Origin: Drosophila persimilis
Lineage: Eukaryota; Arthropoda; Insecta; Diptera; Drosophilidae
Length of the DNA stretch: 64,000 nt
Assembly (NCBI RefSeq): GCF_003286085.1
Contig: NW_020825289.1
Location: 8,184,001-8,248,000, forward strand
Direction: 5' to 3'
Shown one piece after another: positions 31,340-41,624 of this stretch. Position numbers and translations under genes: made by a program. Under the pieces are notes generated by a model. The model searched no databases. It was not told where the DNA came from and saw only the letters and a program-made list of their open reading frames with translations. Position 1 is the first letter of the stretch. Each line of letters starts with the position of its first letter.

Positions 31340-33598
31340 TTAGCCCTCCTTCTCCTGCTTTGGCGTGACTAGTTGAACATCACCGTCCGCTGCAGGTTTT
31401 GGTGCCGGGCCTCCCCCGACGATGGCAGTGCTGCTGCTGCTGGTACTGCAGTTGACTGGCGTGGAGGATGGGGCCGTAATCACCTTTGGCAAGGAATTGG
31501 TTGTGAGTATATGTGGCATGGTGACGGTACCATTGCCCATGGGCAGAGCTGTGGTGAACAGCAGCTTAGGCGGCTGCAGGCGCTGGGCAGTAGTTGATGG
31601 AGTAGCCACTGGGACAGGCTGCACCAGGTTTGGGAGCAACGACAGCAGGCGATCCCCCATCGACCGCTCCCAGTCCAGACGCTCGCGCTCCAATGACAGG
31701 CGATTATGCTGGATCTCATTCGCCTCGTTCTGGGAATTAAGCAGCTGCCGGAGTAGGATTCTCATAGCTGTAATGGTGGATAGTAGGTTTATAAATAGCT
31801 GAATGGAGTTGGATGGAATTATTTTATACTGACTTGTCATGTGTCGCCTGGACTGCGATTCCTCTCTCTGCCTCTCTCGGCGGTTCTCGTCCTTTTCCTG
31901 TTGAATTCTCTTTTCCTTCTGTCGCTGCTGGCGTTGTTGCAGCTGTTGCTCCTGCTGGAGGTTTTGCTGTTGCAGTTTCTGTTGTTGCTGCTGCTGTTGT
32001 TGGTGTTGCTGTTGTTGGTGTTGCTGCTGCTGCTGCTGTGCTATGGCCTGAGCCTGGGCCGTGGCCAGTGGTAGCGTTGCTGCTGATTTCCCCACAGCAG
32101 CTACGGCTGCCGCTGCCTTGGCCTGCTCGGTATTCACTAGGACAAACTTAACACCGCCGGGAGCAGTGGCTACCAGACCGGCATTGCTTGGCTGTGCCGG
32201 GGCAGAGGCCGATCCGCTAATCATCAAACGGGCTCCCTGGTTGATGGCGCTCTGCAGCAGCTGCAGCTGTGGAGCAGACCCGTTGGCTGGCACGGGACTA
32301 GGTCCCACAGTAGCCGGCAGCTTGGACTGCATCAGGAAATTGGTGGGCACCAAGGAGATCTTGCCCGGCTGCAGCATACCCGCATTGCTGCAGAGTGTGC
32401 TAGTGCTTTGAATAGGCACCGAGCAACTAGTCGAAGTGGTGCCGCTCGCTGAGATGATGACATTGCCTGTCGCGTAGGACATGAGATTGCCTGGGTTCCT
32501 CGGCCGCTGCAAAATATTCGCTAGAGTGGACATGACGGGACTAGGAGACTTCTCGCTGGGTGAATCATCGCCAGCATCCACATCGATGGGCTCCTCCTTG
32601 GTCTGCGGCAGCAGCATGCAATCGTCGTCATCATCGTCGTCCTCCTGTTCAGACTCCACCGGTGCAGCAACGGGAGCAGGTCCTGGCTCATGGCCCGGCT
32701 CAGTCTTGATGCTAGGGGAGGCCAAGACCGACTGACCGATATCCACATCCGGCTCGGTTGAGCGTTTGCGTCGCTTGGAGGCGATGGCATCAAGGGTCTG
32801 CTCATTCAAATCCGTGTCCACCCCAAGGCAGGCGGCCTCCACCTCCTTACGGGGCGTGTCTTCCTTGCCTTTGGACACCAGAGAGGAGAGCAACATGTCG
32901 TCCTCCTCGTTATCGCTCTCGGACAACTCCTCGCCGTTGGCCAGCCGCCGGCTGCGCTGCTCCGCATGCTCCTCCAGGGCCTGCTCCAGTTGATATTTCA
33001 GCGATGGGGCTGGCACCTCATTGGGCCGTACACTGAAGATGGGACGCGTCATGATGGCATCCATTTCGGCAAAATGCTTCCAGCTGGGCTCCGAATCGGA
33101 GGTGGCGCCGCACTCCTTGTCCTTCTTGAGGCGATTGTAGAAGCACTTGAGATTCTTGATCCGAGTGGTTATCTCCTCCGGCGACCGGTGGTAGCCGTAC
33201 TCTTGCATCTTGGCCGCCAGTTGGCAGATCACAGCGTGCTTCTTGTGCGTGGTGATGAGGGTGCGCTGCAGCTTGGGATCGCCCCACAGCTGAATAAGCA
33301 GCTTCGTCTCGTCCGTATCAAAGTTGGGATTGCGTCCCGCGTAGCTGTGCTTCTTGTGCTTTTCGGAGCTGCACAGGCTCTGGTTGCAGTTGTAGTTACT
33401 TGTTGGGGGGACGGCACTGCCATTTCCATTCCCATTACCATTACTGTTGCCACTGCCACTGCCATTCGCATTGCCACTTGCACTAGCATTCCCACTTCCA
33501 CTTCCATTCCCGGTTGCAGCAGCAGCTCCAGTTGAAAAGGTAGCGGCGGCCGCGTCCGAGCGGCGCTTCTTGATTCGGGCACTGGACTTGAGACTCAT
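31340..33598 (-). CDS. Myb/SANT-like DNA-binding protein, Gln-rich
   Basis: ATG at 33598, stop at 31340. One frame is open throughout (752 aa), but a 66-nt intron with good sites (donor GTCAGT at 31833, acceptor TTACAG ending 31768) is likely; it has no stop and keeps frame, so the spliced product is about 730 aa. Order of features: a low-complexity Gly/Asn/Ser N-terminus; a Myb/SANT-like (MADF-related) DNA-binding domain at about residues 85-190 (DETKLLIQLWGDPKLQR, then ITTRIKNLKCFYNRLKKDKE); acidic stretches (SDNEEDD, EQEDDDDDDD); candidate SUMO motifs; a long Gln tract; and a basic coiled coil near the C-terminus (residues ~590-680). Probably a nuclear transcription factor. I do not know which D. 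melanogaster gene it matches. Confidence 0.85.
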   Translation of the reverse strand: MSLKSSARIKKRRSDAAAATFSTGAAAATGNGSGSGNASASGNANGSGSGNSNGNGNGNGSAVPPTSNYNCNQSLCSSEKHKKHSYAGRNPNFDTDETKLLIQLWGDPKLQRTLITTHKKHAVICQLAAKMQEYGYHRSPEEITTRIKNLKCFYNRLKKDKECGATSDSEPSWKHFAEMDAIMTRPIFSVRPNEVPAPSLKYQLEQALEEHAEQRSRRLANGEELSESDNEEDDMLLSSLVSKGKEDTPRKEVEAACLGVDTDLNEQTLDAIASKRRKRSTEPDVDIGQSVLASPSIKTEPGHEPGPAPVAAPVESEQEDDDDDDDCMLLPQTKEEPIDVDAGDDSPSEKSPSPVMSTLANILQRPRNPGNLMSYATGNVIISASGTTSTSCSVPIQSTSTLCSNAGMLQPGKISLVPTNFLMQSKLPATVGPSPVPANGSAPQLQLLQSAINQGARLMISGSASAPAQPSNAGLVATAPGGVKFVLVNTEQAKAAAAVAAVGKSAATLPLATAQAQAIAQQQQQQHQQQQHQQQQQQQQKLQQQNLQQEQQLQQRQQRQKEKRIQQEKDENRRERQREESQSRRHMTSQYKIIPSNSIQLFINLLSTITAMRILLRQLLNSQNEANEIQHNRLSLERERLDWERSMGDRLLSLLPNLVQPVPVATPSTTAQRLQPPKLLFTTALPMGNGTVTMPHILTTNSLPKVITAPSSTPVNCSTSSSSTAIVGGGPAPKPAADGDVQLVTPKQEKEG
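31951..32040 (-). repeat. CAG/CAA repeat encoding polyglutamine
   Basis: Interrupted CAG/CAA/CAT codons in the Myb/SANT gene encode a Gln-rich tract with scattered His, followed by Leu/Gln repeats. CAA and CAT interruptions stabilise the array. Confidence 0.85.
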
Positions 33599-34782
33599 GC
33601 TGGGGCTGTTTAACAAATTGAAAATTTAAATGCACTTTTAGCAACAGAAAATCAATATTTCCTCAGCGTCTGTAAACTAATTCAATCGAGGCTCTGCCTC
33701 CCTCTGCTCTGTCGTCGTGTCCAGGTCCGTTCGCCACTGCAAAGCGTCTGCCAGTGAAAACGAAAGGGAAGCCACTGCGCAACTCCGCGGGCAACCATCG
33801 AAAGCAACCCCTAACAGCCCTCCACACCCCCGGGCCCGGGCCAGAGAAGAGGCTAAGCCAAGTGCATTACCACCCAACGAAGCAGCCACATGCGCAGTGC
33901 AATCACTCTCTCCCTCAACTCCAATTGTCATGCGCACTATGTATATAGATGGCTTTCTCATTGATTTGTGCACCTTTTGAGCCTCTATCCCTACGGACAG
34001 TGCAATAAAATAGGAGGTCAGGCTCCGCCTGCCTGCAAGTGCGTCCTGTTTGGATATAAATATGTACTTTTTTTAAACCCGAAAATGGCACATAGTCGGC
34101 GTACAAGAGATACATATGCGCAGAAAACTTTACAGGACATGCGCCATGGGGGAGAGTGTGGTAGACAGGGCAACGGGGGTAGTGAGTCTGTGTATGGATG
34201 TATGTGTAACCCTGTATTGGCGGGGGTGGAAAACCACCAACGAAGCAGCAGACTTTGCGGCAAGGACGAAAAACTAAAAAATAATAAGAAAGTAGACTGA
34301 AAACCTACCAGACCTGTAGGTATACACACAAGTAGATTTATAGTAACCGGGTTGGATAAAGCCATGGCAAGTGCAAATTGCGGCTTAAAGCACCAGCAGG
34401 ACCTAGACACGCGATCTGCGCACTTTGCTGGACATGCGCAGTGGGGGAGGGCGGGAGAATGTGATGAGGCCGGCGCATAGACGTTAGGGATGTTAGCTTA
34501 TCGATATAGTGATTAGGTACTTTTGGAAAGCGCCAACCAGGAACAACCAAAGTTTAAGACTATTTTCTATTTGGGGCCATATGCCCACACATGCCCGACG
34601 ACTTTTGGTTAAAGACGTCTTAGCAATATATATTTACAAAATCAACAGATTTATGTCGATTTCAATTTAAAGCCGATGACACAGCACTATCTAAAAACAA
34701 ACCTGAACATCCTTGCTTGAGAAAAATGACAATTGTGATTTCATTGTGAAAGGAACTAAAGCGTAAACCGAACATTTTGAAA
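33599..34782. other. Divergent upstream region of Myb/SANT and GTSF1-like genes
   Basis: About 1.2 kb. No gene seen. It should hold both promoters and 5' UTRs. GACGTC inside AAGACGTCTT at 34612-34621 is a CRE-like palindrome before the GTSF1-like gene; TATCGATATAG at 34500 resembles a DRE. Confidence 0.45.
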
Positions 34783-35465
34783 ATGTCGAGAAACAAAGAT
34801 GAAATGTTGATTTGTCCATTCGATGCGAGTCATACCATCCGTCGAATTCGCATGGCCGTACACCTGCAGCGCTGCGAAAGGAATCATGCTGGCTCCAAGA
34901 TGGTTCGCTGTCCTTTCAATAGCACTCACTTAATGGAGGCCGATGAAATTAAGGTAAGAGGTGCCATTCATCATTCAATTATAAAATATATCAGAAGTGC
35001 TTGCATTTCACCTAGAAACATTGCGAAAACTGTCCAGACAGATTGATGTATGAAGATTTTTTAAGCCCGGACAAAAAGCCGAAAGTCGCACTTTGTCATC
35101 AGGTCGCCGGAAAGATCCGATGCCCACACGACGAAGCTAAGGTAAATGATATTTGGCCATTTTTGATTCAATTTTAAATTCAATTAATTTATAATCGCTT
35201 GTGTTTATATTTCGACTAGGCTAATGGCGAAAAACGTCAAAATCGCTCGGAGTCTGCTCCACATGCCGACATTGATAAAGAGAATAAAGGGGATGTCGGG
35301 TGCACTGAGAATTGGGACGACGAGCCGGATGTTCCCACCTACGATCCCCGAGCCAACTGGAACGACAAGTTCTTGATATCAAACCCGCAGGGCCTTACCC
35401 CTGCTGCCAAACGCGCTTTTCGTGAGCAAGAACGTAATCGTTTTCTGTCACACGGAAAATTCTAG
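34783..35465 (+). CDS. GTSF1/Asterix-family CHHC zinc-finger protein
   Basis: Three exons, 34783-34953, 35016-35141 and 35220-35465, give 180 aa. Two CHHC (U11-48K type) zinc fingers occupy residues ~10-65: the first runs from CPFDASH to HLQRC, the second from CPFNSTH to KKHCENC, the latter split by intron 1. A further Cys/His stretch (CHQVAGKIRCPHDEAK) follows. The C-terminus carries acidic, Trp-containing segments (ENWDDEPDVPTYDP and ANWND), the type of tail that contacts Piwi-clade Argonautes in this family. GTSF1 proteins help Piwi/piRNA silencing of transposons in the germ line. D. melanogaster has several paralogues (arx and others); I cannot tell which is closest. The ATG in AAAATGTC was chosen. 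Confidence 0.88.
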
Positions 35466-35571
35466 AAGACAAATGAAGAAACTATGTACCCATAATTAAT
35501 ATCAGACCAATGTGCTACATTCAATCATCTATCTATGTCCTCTCTCCTCTCTTATGCTACTTAAAACAATC

Positions 35572-35589
35572 AATAAAGACGTCTTTATT
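35572..35589. terminator. Palindromic bidirectional polyadenylation signal
   Basis: AATAAAGACGTCTTTATT is a perfect 18-bp palindrome that presents AATAAA on both strands, 107 nt after the GTSF1-like stop codon. Confidence 0.6.
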
Positions 35590-35779
35590 AATTGAGGATT
35601 TTATGGTGGTATTTCCTGTTTGATTTTGACAAATGATTTTATCGTTATCAAATTCAGATCGATATATCGAAACTCGCTGTCTATCTAGTGATGGTCCGCG
35701 AACTTGAATCGGGTAAGGACCTCCTTTAACAGGTTCACAACTTGTAAACCACTTGTATTAATCAAAATACAATACATAC

Positions 35780-35935
35780 AAGTACTTAAAAGTAGTTAAT
35801 CTTGTAGAAAATGTAAAATTATGAGGGCATGTTCTATACAGCTAATAATATTCCAAGGAATATCGAACTTGAGTTCGTCAGTATATTTGCGGTATATTTT
35901 TAAAATGAAACTTTATATTATGGTATATTTCTGAG
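35780..35935 (+). repeat. Promoter-proximal dispersed repeat, copy A
   Basis: Shares with copies B (57220-57375) and C (37285-37410) the blocks TTCTATACAGCTA/TAATATTCC, GGAATATC and TTCGTCAGTATATTT. It contains GTCAGTATATTT at 35877-35888, an exact match to the fly core-promoter motif KTYRGTATWTTT, and further GTATATTT copies at 35892 and 35923. It ends some 70 bp before the ND-B15 start codon, in the gene's orientation. Confidence 0.75.
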
Positions 35936-36001
35936 GGTCGGACGGTAGCGATAAGTCGGCAGTCACAGCTGTTGCAGCTAAAATTTTAGTTTGCAAATAA
36001 A

Positions 36002-36418
36002 ATGGTTTTAACCAAGGAAGAGGAGGCATTTATCCGCCGCAAGCACGAACATACTCTAAAACTGCGCAATGAGTATTTGAAACAGAGCTCGAATCCCTTC
36101 CGCCATGCCACAGGCGAAGGCGGCACTGTGGTATGTAAAAAACCAATCTCCTTTCAATTGTTATGTCATCAGGCTGGGATAAATATTAATTTCCTCGTTT
36201 TGCAGTTCGATGCCGGCCTAGCCCGCTTCCAGGCTATGCGTGTGTCCAACTACGAGCACTTCAAGCCAACCGGAAAGTCTTTCCGCACGGGTCTCTTTGC
36301 CGTGGTACTGCCCATTGCCATTTACGCTTGGGCCCTAAAGAGCGAACGCGATGGTCGCGAGGAGAAATACCGAACCGGGCAGGTGGCCTACAAGGATCGC
36401 CAGTTCAAGTTTATTTAA
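36002..36418 (+). CDS. ND-B15: Complex I accessory subunit NDUFB4 (ND-B15)
   Basis: Two exons, 36002-36130 and 36206-36418, give 113 aa. A charged matrix-side N-terminus (TKEEEAFIRRKHEHTLKLRN) is followed by a conserved patch (FDAGLARFQAMRVSNYEHFK), one membrane helix (about residues 75-92, TGLFAVVLPIAIYAWAL) and a charged tail ending DRQFKFI. This is the layout of B15/NDUFB4, a single-pass inner-membrane subunit in the distal proton-pumping arm of NADH:ubiquinone oxidoreductase; like other such subunits it has no cleaved presequence. Its promoter carries repeat copy A. It converges on Trs31, 109 bp away. Confidence 0.92.
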   Translation: MVLTKEEEAFIRRKHEHTLKLRNEYLKQSSNPFRHATGEGGTVVCKKPISFQLLCHQAGININFLVLQFDAGLARFQAMRVSNYEHFKPTGKSFRTGLFAVVLPIAIYAWALKSERDGREEKYRTGQVAYKDRQFKFI

Positions 36419-36527
36419 GTAATTTCTCTGGTGATGTCGGATTGGTAGTGAAACTAAACAAAACACAAAACAATCTATTGTTAACTAAATTTAATTGTGT
36501 ATATTTAAAGTATGTTGGGTGCTACGA

Positions 36528-37232
36528 CTATTTCTCCTCCATTTGCTTGTCGCGTGCTATGACAAAGTCCTCGAACTTGACCATGTAGGTGGTGCCCTTG
36601 TGCCAGTGGGCGGTGACCTTGCAGGGCTACAATAATGATCAAATTAGTGAGAAAGTCTATTCATCATTGGTTCCCCTTACAAATCCGCAGTGTGTAAGCA
36701 CAGCCTCCACAATTCCAGCCGTAAAGTTGGCACAGTTTAAGGAGCTCTTGTCTTTGGGCACACTTATGAATGTGTTCACCAGCGGCTCCTTCTCTATAAT
36801 GTAATAGGTGCGCTCATCATCGTTGGCATGTTCCAGCTTCTCCGCCTCCTTGCCAAACAGATTCTTCCACACTGTCGTCTTGACGAAGAGCAGCATTTGT
36901 GTCAGCTTAGTCTCTCTCTTGGAGCTACGCTCGCGCACAAAGTACAAGTCGATAATGCGGGTCCCCACATCCTGGCCGAGGTCGTGGAGCCTGCAAGCAT
37001 ATCCACATTAGCTGATGCATTAAGTAAGAGTAGACTAAAGTAGCAGCAACGCGCACCTGGTCTGTAGTTCGGGCACTGTGAAGACACGACTCTGGGAGTA
37101 CTGGACAATCTCGCTGAAGAGCAGAGCCACAATGCTTAGGGAGACCTCTGTTTTTCCCTTGGAGAGCGGCCGATCTAGAATATTACTGCGTGGCCGCATT
37201 GAGGATATTTTAAGAGCTTCCAGTTTTTCCAT
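36528..37232 (-). CDS. Trs31: TRAPP complex subunit Trs31 (TRAPPC5)
   Basis: Three exons, 37232-37057, 36990-36681 and 36626-36528, join to 194 aa, the usual length. The sequence follows TRAPPC5 closely: RPRSNILDRPLSKGKTEVSL near the N-terminus, then FSEIVQYSQSRV, HDLGQDVGTRIIDL, KNLFGKEAEKLEHAND, YYIIEKEPLVNTFISVP and NCANFTAGIVEAVL. It adopts the Bet3-like fold and is a core part of TRAPP, the exchange factor for Rab1 (and Rab11 in TRAPPII) acting in ER-to-Golgi and Golgi traffic. Repeat copy C lies immediately upstream of its start codon. Confidence 0.95.
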
Positions 37233-37284
37233 TGCAATAAGGCAAACAAAACACAGATAAAAATATGTTGAGTGTGACGCGGAT

Positions 37285-37410
37285 TTATCGTTAAAATATA
37301 CCGTCAGAAATATACGAAAATATACCGTCTATATTTAAGTATACTGACGAATTCAAGTTCTATATTCCTCGTTTTTGATATTCCGTCGAATATTACTAGC
37401 TAAAAAGAAC
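37285..37410 (-). repeat. Promoter-proximal dispersed repeat, copy C
   Basis: On the minus strand it reads AGCTAGTAATATTCGACGG, AATATCAAAAACGAGGAATA, then TTCGTCAGTATACTT and three GTATATTT copies (plus coordinates near 37317, 37308 and 37294). The motif strand is the Trs31 coding strand and the nearest GTATATTT is about 60-70 nt from its ATG. About 40 nt of shared sequence are almost identical to copy B. Confidence 0.75.
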
Positions 37411-37659
37411 CCTCAGCCCTGAACACATATTTTTATTCGATTAATGAATCAATTTTCTAGTCGACTGGCTAAGTTTGGGTACTTCCTTTTGTTGATTGTG
37501 TCTAAAATAATGTTAAAACAAAAAACCATTGAAAAAATAGATGCAAAGTATCGATTCAATAACGAAACAGCTGTTGTTTTAGTGAGTCTGGCAGCACTGT
37601 AAGCATTTTAGTACTGTAAATACCGTTTTATTTCAAACCATTTAGAAACACTAAAAAAT
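37411..37659. other. Short intergenic between Trs31 and the BTB gene
   Basis: 250 bp of AT-rich DNA holding the outer part of the Trs31 promoter and the 3' UTR of the BTB-BACK gene. An E-box-like AACAGCTGTT lies at 37566-37575. Nothing else seen. Confidence 0.5.
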
Positions 37660-38992
37660 CTACCTCATGCAGTGACAAGGTCCGACAGTATTAAATTCAA
37701 CAGACTTAAAAGTGGTCCAATGATCAACCGGCTTTTGCTGCAGCTTCCACATGTAGGCCTGAAAGTGCTCGTATCGGATCTCACGGCTATTGGGACATCC
37801 AATCAGATGATGATAATCACAGGATTGGTCGTGAATCCAATTGCGCTCATGCGGAGTGTCCTTATGAGTCGAATTGGTCCCAAAGATCTGGTCGTCGTAC
37901 ATGGAGGATGTGATGTTGGTGATGGCCTCAGTCATCTTCCCGTTGACTTCGTTGAGGTTCAAAAACTGCAACAGCAGCTCATGGGTTTCTTCGCGGCGCA
38001 CGAAAAGCATATACCAGAGTGGCATACAATTGAATCGAATGCATTCCACAATCTTCAGGGCGTACGCACGCCGAGTGCTCCAGTCGTGACTCATCCAACG
38101 CACCACCATATAGAGCACCTGCAGTACGAACAAGGAAATATATATTTCTTAGATATATACTTGTAAAAGTGTTCAGATTTCCAGGCTAACCTCACATTCC
38201 GTATTCAAAGCGATGCTGCTCGAGCTGAGCAAGTAAATCAAGTGATTGTGTGGTAGTTCCAAAAAATCCCTTGTGGCCGCAAAGATAAGGACAAACTTTT
38301 GTATACGCGTGAGCATCACATTGCGGACAATATCCAGGGACGGGTGGTACTGCGTCTCTACATACAGAATGCACGCCGTGACCTCATTGAAACATTGAAC
38401 ATCGTCAAAACAAATCCAGCAATGGGCTACAAGATGTTTGATCCGCAGGTAAGACGCCGCGATGAACAATTCGACAATGTGCGTGCGATCCAAATAGGGC
38501 TCAGCGGTGAGCATCCACTTGTAAATCATCATAAAAGCCTTCGGCGTTACCAGATCCTCAGGCAGCGTCACCATCATCGGTATCTCTTCCAGCTCCATGA
38601 AGAACTGCGAGTACACCTGCAGCACCGGCAAGTGACAGTTGAAGTACGAGTTCCTGATTTTAATAACGATGGTTGTCTTCAGGTGCAACTCCACCGTGTA
38701 CTGCAGAATGGTGGCCAATTTATCCTTGGGCCACTGTTTCATCTTCGACCAGCCCTGCACATCCTCGAAATTGTAGCCAAACTCGATGAGCGACCGATTC
38801 TTGCACTCTGCGGAACTCGGTGTATCCTCGTTGCTGAATGCATCTCCGTTCAACCTAGGACTGGCGGAGGCTCCGGTTAATAGCTTTTAAGGATATGATG
38901 TGGAAGAGAAAGATAACCCACTTGGTAAAGTTCCTGGTGAAGGTGGACCGGCTCTTCGCGGACTGTGCCGACAGCCGCATTAGTTCGTCCAT
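37660..38992 (-). CDS. BTB-BACK domain protein
   Basis: Three exons, 38992-38922, 38860-38191 and 38118-37660, give 399 aa. The acceptor of exon 2 could also be 6 nt downstream (CCTAG|G), which keeps frame. A BTB/POZ fold is visible at about residues 70-180 (TVELHLKTTIVIKIRNSYFN, then HLPVLQVYSQFFMEL, and TPKAFMMIYKWMLTAEPYL), followed by a BACK-like helical region (HIVELFIAASYLRIKHLVAH, then DIVRNVMLTRIQKF, and VLYMVVRWMSHDWSTRRAYA). No Kelch repeats or zinc fingers follow. Such proteins may be Cullin-3 adaptors, but the specific role is unknown and I do not recognise the orthologue. Confidence 0.85.
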
Positions 38993-41264
38993 TCCTATGG
39001 TTTGTTCTCCTTTTTCTGGAATTATGAGTATAATGGTGTTAGATCTGTTTGGATATATTGAATGAACAGGCAAAGCCCTATGATCCCCCAAACTCACCAG
39101 ATAACAAACACCAACGTTTATTTTACATTGTTTATTAAATTGTGTTTTATTTGTTGGTATTTTTCTTGGTTTGTTCACATTTTCAAATACATTTACATGA
39201 ATAAATATATCGTTTATTTTACTTTGACTTTCTCTTTGCCTTTACATATCCCGTTCTTTTCGCCATACCATCCCTTCATAGATTCGTTCTTGTTTAAAAT
39301 ATGAGTATGCATGTATATGCGGATAATTGGGCAAACGTCGTCGATGAATTCTGAAATAGCGTGGTGGTGGTGGTTGTGGTTGTGGTGGTAGTGGGGGCGG
39401 CATGGCATCTGTTTAATTCAACTTCAAATACAGAGAAGTTGGCAAAGGGCATTCAATCTCGATATGAGATAATGATTGAATAAATTGTGTGTGTGTTTGC
39501 AACAGTTGACACCTGCTATGATCGATCTGTCGATCAGTTCGTTTCGGTTGAGCTACATACAGATTTGTGTAAGTATTGAAAGAGTTTTGGAGAGTATTGG
39601 TGGCCAGCAATAACATTCAGAGGTTACCAATTTTGGAAGTAAATTACAGTATATGTACACAAGGTAAGGTAATCGTAAAGTATATATATTCAACAGTTTG
39701 TACTTCTTGTTCTGTGTTTTGTATATTTCCTTTAAGTTATTAGTTTTTTAGTTCTCCTTTCGTTTCGTCAAGTTGCGTAAATATTTTAAATTTTTGAAAG
39801 TTTTCACACATAGGTTTCGTAAACGTTTTAAATGTGTACATACATGGATACATACATACATACTTACAATTTTCCATTTATAGATTAATTTGTTTGTTTT
39901 TGTTTTAATATAATATTCTGTTGCTTTTCTTTAATGTGATTTTTTGCACAACCTTTGCTTATTTTTTTTGAATAAATATGCGTTTTTTGTTTTGTTTTCT
40001 TTTTCCATTCAAATAGTTTTTTGTATGAAGTTCTCTTTTGTTTTTCGTCACTGACTTAGTACAACAATATTTATATAGTAAGAAATAAATTAAGTTTTCT
40101 TCTTATCATATTATACATTTACATATATAGCTGCATAAAGAGTTTCCTCAATTCTTGTTGTTTTTGTTGTTGAAAACACTTACAATTGTTTATCGTTTAT
40201 GTTGTTATGTTAGTGTGCGTCCGTTCGTCCAGCCTTTCCACAAAATGCCTTTGCTTTTGGCCATTTTATAAACGGCACAAAAGCGCTCAGCGTTTCCTTC
40301 AAAATTACAAATTGTTTTTCGTTCTACAACTATTAATATTAGATTTCAAAAGATTTCACATAGTTCAATGCTGCGGTTCTCGTGTTCCCATACTCATTTT
40401 TCATTGATTTTGGTTTGTTTTATTCTGTTTTTTGTTTTTGTTTTCAACATAAACTTTTGTTGGAAATGATATTTTTTGTTTTTTGGCAAAAGAAATATTT
40501 TGAATCTTCATGAGCCCTAGAAAGAGTCAAAATCATTCTTTTTCGAAGGCAAACAATTGGGTTAATGCTTTTTATAAAACCTAAGGCTTGTTTAAGTGAA
40601 CATTTAGTCGAGCAGCCAGGGGACACGAGGGTTGAGCATTGAGCGTTGGGTCTTTTCACAGAGTCAAAAACAATTTGTAACTCCCGCTTAGATGGTGGAA
40701 AGGGTTTAAGAAAGGGTTATGTTAATGTGTCGTGTCGTGTAAGACGCATCAGGTTGAATTTTTCATGCTTATCGTGCGATTTGAGCGATGGACATTGTGA
40801 AAGTCTCATTCACCAATCAAAATATTTGTAAGTCCTTGTTTTTGCCGCTGCCTCGGCGTTAATACTGTTCTCCAAGTTCTCGAATTGTGCACAAATGTGA
40901 GTTCCTGTAATCCCTAATCAACTAAAACTAAAATGAAAAAAACTTAAGGTATTGTATGGTAGAAAAAAACACGATTCGATACGGATACGGTATACGGTAT
41001 ACGATATAAATGATACAATTACGATTAAAGTAAATTAAAAAGAATAGCCCGTTTTTACAAAAGTATAATTAAGCGAGAGCGCACTAATAATAAATTACAA
41101 TTACAATTACAATTACAAAATATATATAATATATAAAATACATGCGTCAATTCGCTTGCTATTGTATGTACAATAAATTATGGCAAATCAAATGGAGTAC
41201 AGTGTATACAGGGATTCGCCAGATTCGCAACTCCCAAAATCGCACAAAAAGCGATACTTCTCAT
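38993..41264. other. Intergenic, probable long Spred 3' UTR
   Basis: 2.3 kb of very AT-rich DNA between the BTB gene start and the last Spred stop codon. Frequent TTTGTTTG/TTTATT on the plus strand and AATAAA-type signals on the minus strand fit a long 3' UTR of Spred. No protein or RNA gene recognised. Confidence 0.5.
41093..41118. repeat. AATTAC hexamer repeat
   Basis: Four uninterrupted AATTAC units, about 150 bp beyond the distal Spred stop. Confidence 0.9.
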
Positions 41265-41624
41265 TTAGAACAGCAGGCGGCCGTAGTCGTTTTGGGCCGC
41301 CTTGCTGGTACGCGGCTGCATCAGGTACGCCGGCTGCTGCTCCTGCTGTGGGGCACCCAGGCTGTGCGACAGTTCCCAGTTGTAAAAGTGGCGCTGCGAT
41401 TGAGGGTGCGCCTGGGGCTGGGACTGGCGCGGCCTGGGGCGCCACAGCGTCTGACTTTTGGTGTCTCTGGTCTGCTCGTCTGTCTGACAGCGGTGGTGGT
41501 GCTGCTGGTTGTTTAGCTGGTTTTTGCTTTGGTTTGCGTGGTTCGGCTGCTGGTTTTTGTGCTGGAGTTCACTTCTGGGCCTGGGGTCGTCATCATACTG
41601 TCCCTGCAATCTGGCCTCCAAGTG
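41265..41624 (-). CDS. Spred: In-frame C-terminal extension of Spred behind a TGA
   Basis: Directly after the Spred TGA (GTC-TGA-CAC) the same frame stays open for 119 codons and ends with TAA at 41267-41265. Codons have the high third-position G/C of the Spred exon itself, unlike the AT-rich DNA beyond. The product would be Gln/Asn/His-rich with acidic (YDDDPRPRSELQH) and aromatic (RHFYNWELSHSLGAP) patches, ending NDYGRLLF. TGA followed by C is the stop context most prone to readthrough in flies. Alternatives are splicing around the stop (no sites seen), selenocysteine (unlikely), or a recent nonsense mutation. See findings. Confidence 0.6.
   Translation of the reverse strand, partial: HLEARLQGQYDDDPRPRSELQHKNQQPNHANQSKNQLNNQQHHHRCQTDEQTRDTKSQTLWRPRPRQSQPQAHPQSQRHFYNWELSHSLGAPQQEQQPAYLMQPRTSKAAQNDYGRLLF

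Noticed and set aside
32966..33535. 189-codon plus ORF
   Set aside because: Antisense to the Myb/SANT-like gene and its repeat-rich N-terminus.
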